Assembly (NCBI GenBank): GCA_947501105.1
Contig: CANMUP010000001.1
Location: 930,001 to 994,000, forward strand
Origin: an uncultured Flaviramulus sp.
Lineage (GTDB): Bacteria; Bacteroidota; Bacteroidia; Flavobacteriales; Flavobacteriaceae
DNA length: 64,000 bases
Direction of reading: 5' to 3'
In this document: positions 18,477 through 27,272 of the stretch, one piece after another
How positions within the stretch are numbered: position 1 is the first letter of the stretch
Layout of the letters: each line of letters begins with the position of its first letter
Translations under genes and position numbers: made by a program
Notes under the pieces: generated by a model
Databases searched by the model: none
Seen by the model: only the letters and a program-made list of their open reading frames with translations
Told to the model about the DNA's origin: nothing

Positions 18477-18923
18477 CTAATTAGATATGTAATTTATAAA
18501 CTGTAACGAACCTTCCAAGGAATTTAACCATCCCCAAGTTTTTTTCACCTCTTCTGTTTGATTTTTTGCAAATTCAAATGTGTATTCTATACCAACTTTT
18601 GATGATGTGTAAGTAAGTTGGCAAACTCTTACACCAGCTTCATTTATTATAGAACTTGGGGTATTTGGATCAATCCCACTAACTCTACTTGTATTAATTA
18701 TTTTGGCAGCAGCACATGCAACCTTAGAAACTGTAGGTTCAGGTACAAAACAAGCTGCGTTAGCTGCTAAATCTAATACAAAAACGACTATTTTACATCC
18801 TTCTTCAACTTCTCCCGAAGCTAATTCTTGTAAAAAACGCTTCTTAAATTTATCTGATTCTTGAGAATAACCAGCAATTATTATTGCGAATGTACAGCAA
18901 AAGATTAATATGTTTCTTTTCAT
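18477..18923 (-). CDS. Small secreted cysteine-containing protein
   Basis: 148 residues with a signal peptide (MKRNILIFCCTFAIIIAGYSQ). The mature part has four cysteines (EGCKIV, AACFVP, VACAAAK, RVCQLTY), which could form two disulfides. No family was recognised. It is convergent with the exported pair and 32 bp from it, transcribed towards it. Placed opposite large exported proteins it might be a partner or immunity-type protein, but nothing in the sequence proves this. Confidence 0.62.
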   Translation of the reverse strand: MKRNILIFCCTFAIIIAGYSQESDKFKKRFLQELASGEVEEGCKIVVFVLDLAANAACFVPEPTVSKVACAAAKIINTSRVSGIDPNTPSSIINEAGVRVCQLTYTSSKVGIEYTFEFAKNQTEEVKKTWGWLNSLEGSLQFINYISN

Positions 18924-19084
18924 TTTATTAACATTAAACTAATTGGTTTCAAGATAAGAAAAATAATTTTTAATTATTTTATTTATTATTATTCCTATGA
19001 TAAATTTTAAGAAGTAAAGTTTACTAATAATTTGTATGTTTAAAATTTTCGTCGCGCACACGTATATAGACCATAAAAAAACCA

Positions 19085-20053
19085 TCAAACAGTAATTTGT
19101 TCACTATTAAAAAGTGTGCAGTTTTGAGTATATATATAATTTGAATCTGCATCTTTATTTAATTCGTCTAGTTTTGTGCTAATTAATTTTCTAATCTCTT
19201 TTTTAAGATGTGTTTCGCAAGTATTTAAATCTCTATGATAAGTATTGAAGTGTCTTTTAAAGACGTTTCGACTTCTGTAAAACAATTTACGCCAATGAAA
19301 AGGGTTAAGTCTCTTATAATGACGATTTAGTTTGTTTTGGGATATCTGAGGTATTGCTTCAATATCTATTATTAATATTTCATCAAATTCTTTTAATAGC
19401 ATTTCACATAAGAACTTATATAACTGTGATTTGAGTAAATCATCAAGTGTATATATGCCTAAACTATTAATATACCTTTTGCGATTACTTTTAATTTCAA
19501 AGCGAAATGTATTCTTATCCGTGTATGTAGGAAACTGTATACCTTTTGCATATGCTTTAATCATTTTGTAAACATTCGCAATCCCTTTTTTATTTGTTGA
19601 ATGACTATATATGCAATATGAATACTTTCTATCTGCTCGAAACTCATTTTGTTTATGATATATCATATAAGCCAATAAGTCTTTAACGCAAATAAGTTTT
19701 TCAGGAATAATTACATTTAATCCAAACTCCATATTAATTATTTCTAAATGCTTTAATTTTAGATTGAACAATTTGGCAAAATCATTAAGTACTTGAATAC
19801 TGTTCGAAACATTAAAATCATTTGCATTATGTAAATTGTCATTAAAGAAGTAATGAGGCTTAAAGCGTATGTATAAGGCGTCCTTAGTTAATTCAAATAA
19901 AATTTCTCTGTACTGTTTAGTTTGTTTTAAATTAATAGTCTCTCGGTCAAATAAGAGGAATTCTTTTGTTGAATAGAAAAATAATAAAGGATGATTCCAT
20001 AAAAAATGTATTGTCTTAACATCTCTAGTCCTTAGTTTAAGGTAGTCAATCAT
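19085..20053 (-). CDS. Putative replication-initiation-like protein
   Basis: A 322-residue basic protein. The pattern, with an early beta-rich half (LYIRFKPHYFFNDN; LEIINMEFGLNV) and a central FRFEIKSNRKRYINSLGIYTLDDLL, resembles phage/plasmid replication proteins of the filamentous-phage gene II/X type found on Bacteroidota mobile elements. A basic aromatic tail (HWRKLFYRSRNVFKRHF) follows. The catalytic tyrosine cannot be assigned by eye. It lies 4 bp downstream of the excisionase-like gene, so they are co-transcribed. The assignment is tentative; it could be another DNA-processing protein of the element. Confidence 0.45.
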   Translation of the reverse strand: MIDYLKLRTRDVKTIHFLWNHPLLFFYSTKEFLLFDRETINLKQTKQYREILFELTKDALYIRFKPHYFFNDNLHNANDFNVSNSIQVLNDFAKLFNLKLKHLEIINMEFGLNVIIPEKLICVKDLLAYMIYHKQNEFRADRKYSYCIYSHSTNKKGIANVYKMIKAYAKGIQFPTYTDKNTFRFEIKSNRKRYINSLGIYTLDDLLKSQLYKFLCEMLLKEFDEILIIDIEAIPQISQNKLNRHYKRLNPFHWRKLFYRSRNVFKRHFNTYHRDLNTCETHLKKEIRKLISTKLDELNKDADSNYIYTQNCTLFNSEQITV

Positions 20054-20057
20054 AATT

Positions 20058-20336
20058 CTACTTTTTAAGTTTGACTAAAGAGTTTTCAACCTCACTACGC
20101 TTGTAATAAACGCGTGAACCTATTTGATAAGATTGAAGCAATCTACGTTTAGTGTAATTATGAATAGTAGATAAATCAACAGACAGTAATTTGCTTACTT
20201 CGTTACGTGTTAAATATTCGGTTGGAGATTTTGGTTCAAAGTGTTTTTTGAATTCCTCTAATTCAGCTTTTACACCTTCAATAATTGTTTCTTTTAGTTG
20301 TTCAGGAGTTACTTGAATGAATTGTACTTGTTGCAT
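20058..20336 (-). CDS. Excisionase-like helix-turn-helix protein
   Basis: 92 residues with a MerR/Xis-type HTH in the C-terminal half: EYLTRNEVSKLLSVDLSTIHNYTKRRLL, then a wing GSRVYYKRSEVENSL. Such proteins bind DNA as excisionases or local regulators on Bacteroidota integrative elements, nearly always near the integrase as here. The N-terminal 35 residues are an acidic helix. It is a probable directionality factor for island excision and/or repressor of the adjacent replication-like gene. Confidence 0.8.
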   Translation of the reverse strand: MQQVQFIQVTPEQLKETIIEGVKAELEEFKKHFEPKSPTEYLTRNEVSKLLSVDLSTIHNYTKRRLLQSYQIGSRVYYKRSEVENSLVKLKK

Positions 20337-20377
20337 AATATATTTTTTAAATGTTATGCAACAAATAGCGGTTAGGG

Positions 20378-20401
20378 TTTTTCTAGGGTTTCCCTAAAAA
20401 G
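20378..20401. promoter_or_regulatory. Inverted repeat upstream of excisionase-like gene
   Basis: TAGGG-TTT-CCCTA (20384-20396) is flanked by T-rich and A-rich runs that extend the pairing, and a further TTAGGG sits at 20372-20377. It lies between the helical protein gene and the excisionase-like gene. It could be an operator for the HTH protein or a weak terminator; the direction is ambiguous. Confidence 0.35.
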
Positions 20402-20413
20402 AAGTAAGATGAT

Positions 20414-21283
20414 TTAATTAGGTTGTTTATATCCTATGTTAATAAGTTGTTCTTTTGCTATTTCAACTTTTTTTAGATTACTTAAAGGGTTGTTTTTTTG
20501 ATTTGAGGTTTTGCTTAACATAGGGTTTAAATAGCTTTGCATAGTTGATTGTTTCTCTCCTGTAATAAAGCTTAAAGCTTTTGCAAATAAATTGGTAGAT
20601 GATATGAAGGGTTCTTGCTCTTTCAGAAAATTAATTATCCCGAGCTTTTCTAAATAGATAATCTTCTCTGAAGCAGATATGTTAATTTTTGCACTAGCTT
20701 CTACTAAGTTATTTTCATTTGTTATTTCAAAAAAGTAATCTTGTAATTCGATTGTTTTAACTGGGTTTCCAAAATAGTTATTAGTGTATTTGTATAAACG
20801 CTCTGAAAAGTCGTTTGTAAAATCTATTTCTTTTTTAGTCATTCTTGAAATTTCAATCTGGGCTTTGTTATGTAGTTCTCCGAATATCTCCATCTGATAC
20901 GTCCATCTCTCGTTGTTGTCAAAATATTCATTGTAATCTAATTCTTTTTTACCCTCTTTGGTATTAGTGATTTTACTAGTTATAATTGTTAATATTAAAA
21001 AGAGTAATGTAAACTTGAAAGCGCTTAATATGTGGTCTTTGTCGTTAGTATTTTTTATTTGTTTTAATAGTTCGGAGTTTACTTCATGTGGAAGATGTTC
21101 GTAATTGTAATAAAATAGAGATGAAGTATCATATAGAGTATTGAAAAAGCCTTTTAAGTCATCGATCTTTATATTGTATTCTTTTTCTAATACTTCATGG
21201 TAGAAATTATAAACACCTTTATTGAAATCATTTTTTATTATCTCTTTGAGGCTTAATTCTTTTGGTTTAGGGTATTCTAACAT
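20414..21283 (-). CDS. Island protein adjacent to integrase, unknown function
   Basis: A 289-residue, mainly helical protein with one hydrophobic stretch (FKFTLLFLILTIIT near residues 88-101). No catalytic motif was recognised. It starts 4 bp after the integrase stop codon and is therefore probably in the integrase transcript. The place and size recall accessory proteins such as RteC found beside Bacteroidota integrases, but I see no clear sequence match. The C-terminus is a Lys/Asn-rich tail (KTSNQKNNPLSNLKKVEIAKEQL). Confidence 0.6.
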   Translation of the reverse strand: MLEYPKPKELSLKEIIKNDFNKGVYNFYHEVLEKEYNIKIDDLKGFFNTLYDTSSLFYYNYEHLPHEVNSELLKQIKNTNDKDHILSAFKFTLLFLILTIITSKITNTKEGKKELDYNEYFDNNERWTYQMEIFGELHNKAQIEISRMTKKEIDFTNDFSERLYKYTNNYFGNPVKTIELQDYFFEITNENNLVEASAKINISASEKIIYLEKLGIINFLKEQEPFISSTNLFAKALSFITGEKQSTMQSYLNPMLSKTSNQKNNPLSNLKKVEIAKEQLINIGYKQPN

Positions 21284-21286
21284 TGT

Positions 21287-22576
21287 TTAGTTTGATTTAT
21301 GAATGACAGTTAAATTTGTTTCATTTTTCTCTTTTTGGGATTGTAGAATATAAAAGTCAGCGATTTGTTGAGCGAAATCGAAGGAGTTTTTTCCAATATA
21401 ACCATAAAATGTTTTTTCACTACTATGAGCTGTTATTTGCATTATTAAGGGGGTTGGCAGTTTACCATAAAGATTAGTTGCAAAAGTACGTCTACAAATA
21501 TGAGATGAAACTAATTGCCACTTCTCATAAACTCCTACTTCTCTCCTCATTGTTTTTGGGTTTAGTTTTTTACCTTCTGTCATCACATTTATTTTTGCTA
21601 ATCTGCAAACTTCTTTTATGTAATTATTAAATTTTTGCAAAGATATTTTGTGTGGAAGACCGTCTTTTATAATCTTTTCAGTATTAGGTAAAACAGGAAT
21701 AGTTACACTTTTCCCAGTTTTTTCCTGCACCAATTCAATCACTTTTAGACCATTTCGAGTTTTAAAATTACTTTGATTAATTTTTAGTATATCATTTCCA
21801 CGTTGTCCAATGTTACAGCCAAGTAGTAGCCATTTCTTTGCGTTGTTTAAATAAGGTTGGGAAAGGTGAGTATGTTCTATTTTTTCAATTTCTTTTTCAT
21901 TAAAGTATATAACGTATTCGTTTTTTACTCTAAAACCAGATACCCTAGATAATTGTTTGTCCGTTTTGATGTCATTCATTTCAGCGTCTAAACAAATTGA
22001 TTTTAGATTTCCTAACATTCTACCAGTATAACCAATAGAATAGCTTTTGTTTTCGGTCATCCATTTCAAAAACTTATCTTTCATAATTAAGTTTACATCG
22101 CTAATTAATAGTGGTGTGCCACCTTGGTACTCAGAAATTATACCTGACAATCTTTTGTAGTCATTAATTCTACTTATACCTAACCCAACTCCACCTTTAG
22201 AATTTCTTCTTAAATGTGCGGTGCTTAAATAGTGATTAATGTATTCTGTTATAATGTTGAGGTTGCTTTTCTGTATACCTTGGTTAAAATGATTGTCAAT
22301 TTTATTGCTTAACCAATCTCCGTTTATCGTTATGCCTTTCACATAGTCAACATTGTATTCCGTATGTATAAAAGTTTCTAGCTTTTGTAAATCTGTGATA
22401 AGGTTCTTGTTTTCTGCTGTATTTTGTTTGGGTAGATTTGTATTAGAGCTCCAATCATTTGGGTTTATTGATAGCCCTGTTTTTCTTTTTGGTGTATTTC
22501 CTCTTGATATGGAAAAACGAATATAAATAGGGGTTAGTTTGGATTTACCTTGAATAAAGAATCTGATTGTTGCCAT
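21287..22576 (-). CDS. Tyrosine recombinase / site-specific integrase
   Basis: The start is chosen at MATIRFFIQGKSKLTPIYIRF, the conserved beginning of Bacteroidota element integrases; an in-frame extension to 22651 would run through the TTTAGGCAAC repeats and is unlikely. The 429-residue protein has an arm-binding N-terminus, a core-binding SAM-like domain (residues 100-190) and a catalytic domain. The catalytic region contains GCNIGQRGNDILKI (first Arg), HICRRTFATNLY (His-x-x-Arg), a histidine in MQITAHSSEKTFYGYIG and the nucleophile tyrosine in that last motif. It sits next to attR and drives integration at tRNA-Leu. The repeats just upstream may let it regulate its own expression. Confidence 0.93.
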   Translation of the reverse strand: MATIRFFIQGKSKLTPIYIRFSISRGNTPKRKTGLSINPNDWSSNTNLPKQNTAENKNLITDLQKLETFIHTEYNVDYVKGITINGDWLSNKIDNHFNQGIQKSNLNIITEYINHYLSTAHLRRNSKGGVGLGISRINDYKRLSGIISEYQGGTPLLISDVNLIMKDKFLKWMTENKSYSIGYTGRMLGNLKSICLDAEMNDIKTDKQLSRVSGFRVKNEYVIYFNEKEIEKIEHTHLSQPYLNNAKKWLLLGCNIGQRGNDILKINQSNFKTRNGLKVIELVQEKTGKSVTIPVLPNTEKIIKDGLPHKISLQKFNNYIKEVCRLAKINVMTEGKKLNPKTMRREVGVYEKWQLVSSHICRRTFATNLYGKLPTPLIMQITAHSSEKTFYGYIGKNSFDFAQQIADFYILQSQKEKNETNLTVIHKSN

Positions 22577-22608
22577 TGTTTGAGTTTTGTAGAACCAAAT
22601 ATAACAAT

Positions 22609-22650
22609 TTAGGCAACATTTAGGCAACCAAATTGCAATTTTAGACAACA
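22609..22650 (+). promoter_or_regulatory. Right paired TTTAGGCAAC motifs (putative integrase arm sites)
   Basis: TTTAGGCAAC occurs at 22609-22618 and 22620-22629 with the same 11-bp period as the left pair, plus a one-mismatch copy TTTAGACAAC at 22641-22650, two turns further on. All are in the same orientation as at the left end. They lie just upstream of the integrase start, where promoter elements would also be. Confidence 0.65.
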
Positions 22651-22769
22651 ATATTAAATCTGTTTAAATTATATTGCAATTTTTTAAAGTTCATTAAGTA
22701 TCGATTTTATTGAGTTAACTGTAACCTCTGTTGAGATTTTGTTGGAAGTGTAATTGAATAGGTTTTGCG

Positions 22770-22787
22770 CTCTCCGCCCGCACATAT
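22770..22787 (+). repeat. attR core, right end of genomic island
   Basis: This is an exact copy of CTCTCCGCCCGCACATAT, preceded by non-tRNA sequence (TTTTGCG) and followed by TAAAC. Only the last 13 bases of the tRNA are present, so this is a boundary, not a second tRNA gene. From here to 23237 there is no gene, only two hairpin terminators. Confidence 0.93.
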
Positions 22788-22807
22788 TAAACTATAAATA
22801 TGTAGTT

Positions 22808-22838
22808 AAAAGCTTCTCATTTTTGAGAAGCTTTTTTT
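22808..22838 (+). terminator. Likely original tRNA-Leu terminator, displaced by island
   Basis: AAAAGCTTCTCA pairs with TGAGAAGCTTTT around a TTTT loop, followed by a T-run. It sits 21 bp after attR, at nearly the distance that the element's terminator lies after attL. This suggests it terminated the tRNA before the insertion. Confidence 0.8.
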
Positions 22839-23043
22839 ATTTCAAATTCAGTCGTAGCTTTAGTTAAGAATTACTTTGATAAAACCTTGTATAGTTACTT
22901 CTTTATGGAATGGGTGGTGTGTTGTAAGAATGTTTTTTAGGAGAGATATATTTCGTTTTTCAAAAGTAGGTATTAACTCATCATTTAATTAAGCCAAAAC
23001 TATTGATTGAAAATTCAGAAAAGATTTACTTTAAGTAAAAAGT

Positions 23044-23070
23044 AAAAGGCGAACTTTTGTTCGCCTTTTG
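23044..23070. terminator. Bidirectional-looking hairpin terminator
   Basis: AAAAGGCGAAC (23044-23054) pairs perfectly with GTTCGCCTTTT (23059-23069) around a TTTT loop. It can act on either strand. The nearest gene running towards it is the PH-like membrane protein on the minus strand, about 170 bp away. Confidence 0.75.
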
Positions 23071-23237
23071 TCCCAACGCAACCATAAACTTAACCTACTT
23101 ATAAAGTTATGGGTAATCAAACTTAGGGTTATATGCTCTAATAACAATTTAGAATGTAATAAAAGAGGCTATATTCAAATAGATGGATGATAATTATGAT
23201 AACTGTGTTTAATATTCAGTATGAAATTATATAATAC

Positions 23238-23660
23238 TTAAATTATCTGCTGATGATAATACTCATTTGCTTCTTTAGGCATAATTCGTTCAAATAGTTC
23301 TTCTAAAGCTGTTACACTATTGTTACCAATATTTTTTGTATTGAAAACAAAACTATTCCCAGAATATAATCGGATAATTAAACATGATTTAATAAAAAGA
23401 ATTTTCTTTATATCTTTAATTTTAATACGATGTCCTTTAAGGCTGTTGAACCTTAAAAAGATAGTCTCTTTGTTATACCTAATATAGTTAGTGAAAATAA
23501 GAGAACTAAAAAACCCTATTATTTCTGCAAGAATAAATGCTATAAGGTAAATATACCACTCAAGGTTTTCATTAGTTAATAGGAGCAGGATTGCAACAGG
23601 GATAAAAATCAGCAAACTTAAATAATGCCTATTGATCCTTTCAAAATAAATTTTTTCCAT
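23238..23660 (-). CDS. Small membrane protein with PH-like domain
   Basis: 140 residues. Two hydrophobic segments near residues 13-30 and 34-56 are followed by a beta-rich C-terminal half (NKETIFLRFNSLKGHRIKIKDIKKI) that resembles bacterial PH-domain membrane proteins. The role is unknown; it is probably an inner-membrane protein. It is monocistronic and the first chromosomal gene after the island. Confidence 0.6.
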   Translation of the reverse strand: MEKIYFERINRHYLSLLIFIPVAILLLLTNENLEWYIYLIAFILAEIIGFFSSLIFTNYIRYNKETIFLRFNSLKGHRIKIKDIKKILFIKSCLIIRLYSGNSFVFNTKNIGNNSVTALEELFERIMPKEANEYYHQQII

Positions 23661-23795
23661 AATATCAAAATTATAGAGAACATTTATATTAGCAAATGAT
23701 AATGTAATAAGCGTTAAGTATTCTGAATAAATGGTTTTTTACTTAATAATTTGGGTTAAACCTTATAAAAAGAAAGTAGAATTTTTATCTGTTTA

Positions 23796-24257
23796 TTATA
23801 TATAGTATTCGGTAGTAGATTTAATTTCCTTTAAAACAAAATAGCTTTCTAGTACCCCAATATTTTCAATCTTAGATAATTTTAATCGAACAAATTCGTG
23901 ATATTCGTCAAGACTGTCTAAATTTATTTTTAAAAAAAAATCAACTTTTCCAGCCATATGATAGCACTCTTGCACTTCCTTTAATGCTTTAATTTGCTTA
24001 TCAAATTTATCTATAAAACCTTCATTATGATATCTTAATGAAACCATGCAAATGGCAGTTATGGGAATATTAAGTAGCTTTTTATCTAAAAGTGCTACAT
24101 ACTTTTTGATGTACCCTCTTTTTTCTAATCTTCTTATACGTTCATATACTGGCGACAATGTTAGGTTAAGCATTTCTGCAACCTCTTTAGTTGTTTTTTT
24201 TGAATCTTTTTGTAGAATTCTTAAAATTTTAAGATCTACTTCGTCTAGTTTTTCCAT
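23796..24257 (-). CDS. Lrp/AsnC-family transcriptional regulator
   Basis: 153 residues with an N-terminal winged HTH (LKILRILQKDSKKTTKEVAEML, LSPVYERIRRLEKRGYIKKY) and a C-terminal RAM ligand-binding domain (AICMVSLRYHNEGF, VQECYHMAGKVDFFLKI). Members sense amino acids and act locally or globally. It is divergent from the threonine-degradation genes across a 170-bp AT-rich gap, a typical place for a regulator that controls its neighbours. It probably controls threonine catabolism in response to an amino acid; that link is inferred from position. Confidence 0.9.
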   Translation of the reverse strand: MEKLDEVDLKILRILQKDSKKTTKEVAEMLNLTLSPVYERIRRLEKRGYIKKYVALLDKKLLNIPITAICMVSLRYHNEGFIDKFDKQIKALKEVQECYHMAGKVDFFLKINLDSLDEYHEFVRLKLSKIENIGVLESYFVLKEIKSTTEYYI

Positions 24258-24427
24258 TTGAAGATAGATTTTCTTTTTTATATATGTAATCGATATTGTT
24301 TAAAGATTATATTATTGTTTAATTAGATAATTAAAGATAAAATTACTTATTTTTTTAGTATCTAAGGGTTTTTTAATTGTAAAATGAACGAAATATTTAA
24401 TTTTATTCTTTAATTATTTCAATAAAA

Positions 24428-25390
24428 ATGAATCAAGAAATCATATTAATAACTGGGTCTAGCGGACAATTAGGAACTGTTTTAACAGGAGAATTACAAA
24501 GAAAATATGGTATAGATAATGTAATTGCCTCTGATTTGAGATATAATAGAGATTTTAATGGGCAATTTGAAGTTCTTGATGTTTCAAATTTTGAAGCGAT
24601 AAAAGCTACCATTTTAAAATATAAAATCACTCAAATATACCATCTTGCAGCAATTTTATCTGCAAATGGAGAAAAAGCACCTTTAAATACTTGGGATATA
24701 AACATGAAAACTTTTTTTAATGTTTTAGAGGCTTCAAGGTTATACAATATTAAAAAAGTGTTTTTTCCAAGTTCTATTGCCGTGTTTGGTAGTAATGTTG
24801 AACGATTAAATACACCTCAGTCTTCTAATTTAATACCTTCAACAGTTTATGGAATTAGTAAGGCGGCTGGAGAAAACTGGGGAAATTATTATTATGAAAA
24901 GTATGGATTGGATGTTCGCTCTTTAAGGTATCCGGGTGTTATTGGATACCAATCTTTACCAGGAGGAGGCACAACGGATTATGCTGTAGATATTTTTCAT
25001 AAAGCAGTTAATAATGAAAAATTTGAGTGTTTTTTAAATGCATCAACTATGTTACCTATGATTTATATGGATGATGCAATTAGAGCTACATTAGAATTAA
25101 TGGAAGCTCCAAAGGAAAAAATAACAGTAAGAACATCATATAACATTGCAGGTAGCAGTTTCAGTCCAGAGCAATTAGCAACAGCTATAAAAGAAGTTTG
25201 CCCAAATTTCGAAATAACATACAAACCAGACTTTAGGCAAGATATAGCAAATTCTTGGCCCATGAGTATAGATGATTCTGAGGCAAGAAAAGATTGGAAT
25301 TGGCAACCTAAATTTGATTTAAAGCTAATGACAGATGTCATGCTGAAAAACCTAGAACTTAAATACAATAACAACCCTATAACTATATAA
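24428..25390 (+). CDS. NAD-dependent L-threonine dehydrogenase, SDR/epimerase type
   Basis: A 320-residue extended short-chain dehydrogenase. It has an N-terminal Rossmann motif TGSSGQLGT (near residues 9-17), an acidic residue binding NAD ribose in ASDLRYN, and a catalytic YGISKAAGE (Tyr-x-x-x-Lys near residue 143). It lies 3 bp upstream of glycine C-acetyltransferase (kbl). That pairing identifies it as the epimerase-type threonine 3-dehydrogenase, which makes 2-amino-3-ketobutyrate in the cytosol. The C-terminal region (DDSEARKDWNWQPKFDL) is typical of the family. There is no Shine-Dalgarno sequence, as is usual in this phylum. Confidence 0.88.
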   Translation: MNQEIILITGSSGQLGTVLTGELQRKYGIDNVIASDLRYNRDFNGQFEVLDVSNFEAIKATILKYKITQIYHLAAILSANGEKAPLNTWDINMKTFFNVLEASRLYNIKKVFFPSSIAVFGSNVERLNTPQSSNLIPSTVYGISKAAGENWGNYYYEKYGLDVRSLRYPGVIGYQSLPGGGTTDYAVDIFHKAVNNEKFECFLNASTMLPMIYMDDAIRATLELMEAPKEKITVRTSYNIAGSSFSPEQLATAIKEVCPNFEITYKPDFRQDIANSWPMSIDDSEARKDWNWQPKFDLKLMTDVMLKNLELKYNNNPITI

Positions 25391-25393
25391 TTT

Positions 25394-26581
25394 ATGTACG
25401 GCAATATAAAAGATGATTTAATAAATGAAATAGAAACTATTAAATCTAACGGTCTTTATAAAAATGAGCGTATAATTACCTCAAAACAAGGGGCAAATAT
25501 AAGCACAACAACTGAGGAAGAAGTTCTAAATTTTTGCGCTAATAATTATTTAGGATTAGCTTCTAACTCTGAAGTTATTGAAGCTGGAGTAAATGCTATT
25601 AAAGATTATGGTTTTGGGTTATCTTCGGTTAGGTTTATTTGTGGTACACAAGATATTCATAAAGAATTGGAGCAAAAGACTGCACAGTTTTTAGGCATGG
25701 AAGATTGCATTCTATATGCCGCAGCTTTTGATGCCAACGGAGGTTTATTTGAACCTTTGCTTTCTGCTGAAGATGCAGTTATTTCTGACGCTTTAAATCA
25801 TGCCTCTATTATTGATGGTATTCGTCTATGTAAAGCCAAAAGGTATAGATATTTACATAATGATATGTCTAGCCTTGAAGAACAACTTCAACAAGCAAGT
25901 TCGTCTAGGCGAAGGCTAATTGTAACAGATGGATCTTTCTCAATGGACGGAACCATTGCGCAATTAGATAAAATTTGTGATTTAGCTGATAAATATAATG
26001 CTTTAGTAATGATTGATGAATGTCATTCAACAGGGTTTATGGGGACAACAGGTAGAGGTGTTCATGAACACCATAATGTTATGGATCGTGTTGACATTAT
26101 TACTGGCACATATGGTAAAGCTTTAGGAGGTGCTTCAGGAGGTTTCACAGCAGCTAGAAAAGAAATAGTTGATATTTTAAGACAAAATTCTCGCCCTTAT
26201 CTGTTTTCAAATACTTTAGCGCCAGCCATTGTCGGGGCTACATTAAAGGTGTTAGACAAAATATCAAATTCAACAGAATTAAGAGATAAACTAGAAGAGA
26301 ACACAAAGTATTTTCGTTCAGAAATGACAGCGGCAGGTTTTGATATTATACCAGGAATTCATCCTATAGTTCCAATTATGCTGTACGATGCAAAATTGGC
26401 TCAGAGTTTTGCTAAGTACCTATTAGAAGAGGGTATTTATGTTATTGGTTTTTTCTTTCCTGTAGTACCAAAAGAAAAAGCTAGAATAAGAGTGCAATTG
26501 TCTGCTGCACATAATAAAGAGCATATTCAAAAGGCAATTAAAGCTTTTGTTAAAATAGGTGAAAAATTAGAAGTTATTTAG
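25394..26581 (+). CDS. kbl: Glycine C-acetyltransferase (2-amino-3-ketobutyrate CoA ligase)
   Basis: A 395-residue PLP enzyme of the alpha-oxoamine synthase family. It splits 2-amino-3-ketobutyrate with CoA into glycine and acetyl-CoA. The PLP-binding lysine is in [15 protein letters not shown] (near residue 240). Other conserved motifs are [31 protein letters not shown]-type SDALNHAS and [10 protein letters not shown]. The length matches the family. It forms a two-gene operon with the upstream threonine dehydrogenase. Its last 4 bases overlap the convergent sigma-factor gene. Confidence 0.95.
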   Translation: MYGNIKDDLINEIETIKSNGLYKNERIITSKQGANISTTTEEEVLNFCANNYLGLASNSEVIEAGVNAIKDYGFGLSSVRFICGTQDIHKELEQKTAQFLGMEDCILYAAAFDANGGLFEPLLSAEDAVISDALNHASIIDGIRLCKAKRYRYLHNDMSSLEEQLQQASSSRRRLIVTDGSFSMDGTIAQLDKICDLADKYNALVMIDECHSTGFMGTTGRGVHEHHNVMDRVDIITGTYGKALGGASGGFTAARKEIVDILRQNSRPYLFSNTLAPAIVGATLKVLDKISNSTELRDKLEENTKYFRSEMTAAGFDIIPGIHPIVPIMLYDAKLAQSFAKYLLEEGIYVIGFFFPVVPKEKARIRVQLSAAHNKEHIQKAIKAFVKIGEKLEVI

Positions 26582-27165
26582 GAGCTTTTAATATTAAACA
26601 ACAAAAACATAAATGACATCACTTTTTCTTTCATCTTTTTCCTAAGAATTGAAAAGGCCTTAACCATTTGCTTTTCAACAGTATTAACAGACACGTTTTG
26701 ATATTCCGCAATTTCAACATATGTTAGACCGTCCTGTTTGCTTAATAAGAATGTTTCTTTGCATTTAGGCGGTAATTGTTCTATTTCATTTTGTACGAGA
26801 GCCATTAGTCTATTCGTTTCAGACGCGTCCTTTATTTCAATAATTGTCTCTAAACCTTCAATGTATTTTTTTTCTAGAATTGTAACGGCTATTTCTTTCC
26901 TATATTGATCTATAAATTCATTGTAAACTGACTTATAAAGGTAATTCTTAATAGAAATATCAGGACTTAACTTTTTTCGATTTACCCACATTCGTGTAAT
27001 AACATTTTGAACAATATCTTCCGATTTAAAGTTATCTCTTGCAAGATTACTGGCATAATCACATAACTTTTTATAATGAAGGTCTACCAAATAAGAATAT
27101 GCGCCAGTATTACCTTTTTTAAGGTGTTTGATAAGTTTTTTTTGATTAGAAAATACGTAACGCAA
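26578..27165 (-). CDS. ECF sigma-70 factor
   Basis: 195 residues. The N-terminal region 2 ([38 protein letters not shown]) and C-terminal region 4 HTH ([37 protein letters not shown]) match the FecI-like sigma factors paired with FecR in Bacteroidota. It probably switches on the SusC/SusD locus downstream when ligand is sensed. It is divergent from fecR with 107 bp between, rather than co-directional as is common, so the gap should carry both promoters. It has a slight 3' overlap with kbl. Confidence 0.92.
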   Translation of the reverse strand: MRYVFSNQKKLIKHLKKGNTGAYSYLVDLHYKKLCDYASNLARDNFKSEDIVQNVITRMWVNRKKLSPDISIKNYLYKSVYNEFIDQYRKEIAVTILEKKYIEGLETIIEIKDASETNRLMALVQNEIEQLPPKCKETFLLSKQDGLTYVEIAEYQNVSVNTVEKQMVKAFSILRKKMKEKVMSFMFLLFNIKSS

Positions 27166-27272
27166 TTAGATAATATGGAATTAAATTAAAACAAATTTAA
27201 TTTTTTTTTTAATAAAGCGTGGTGGTATAGTAATTTTAGTTTCGTTATACAATTATAGATGCCGTAAAAGAA

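Larger units (their letters stand above)
2701..22787. mobile_element. Integrative genomic island in tRNA-Leu (~20.07 kb)
   Basis: The island is bounded by the 18-bp direct repeats at 2701 and 22770. A tyrosine integrase, an unrecognised helical protein, an excisionase-like HTH protein and a replication-like protein sit together at the right end. Matching pairs of TTTAGGCAAC motifs lie inside both ends. The left two-thirds carries cargo: a PRTase/nucleosidase operon, a permuted tRNA, a PIN-nuclease pair, an IS remnant, an RNA rod and exported proteins. No relaxase, coupling protein, type IV secretion gene or phage structural gene is visible. It therefore looks like a non-conjugative integrative element that would need help to move between cells. 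Confidence 0.9.

Noticed and set aside
21287-22651. Longer integrase start at 22651
   Set aside because: It would add 25 residues through the TTTAGGCAAC repeats, ahead of the conserved MATIRFFIQGKS start of this integrase family.
22770-22787. A second tRNA-Leu at the right island end
   Set aside because: Only the last 13 tRNA bases plus 5 flanking bases are repeated; no D-arm, anticodon arm or acceptor 5' strand precedes it, so it is attR.
2701-22787. Integrative conjugative element or prophage
   Set aside because: No relaxase, coupling ATPase, Tra, capsid, terminase or tail gene could be found.
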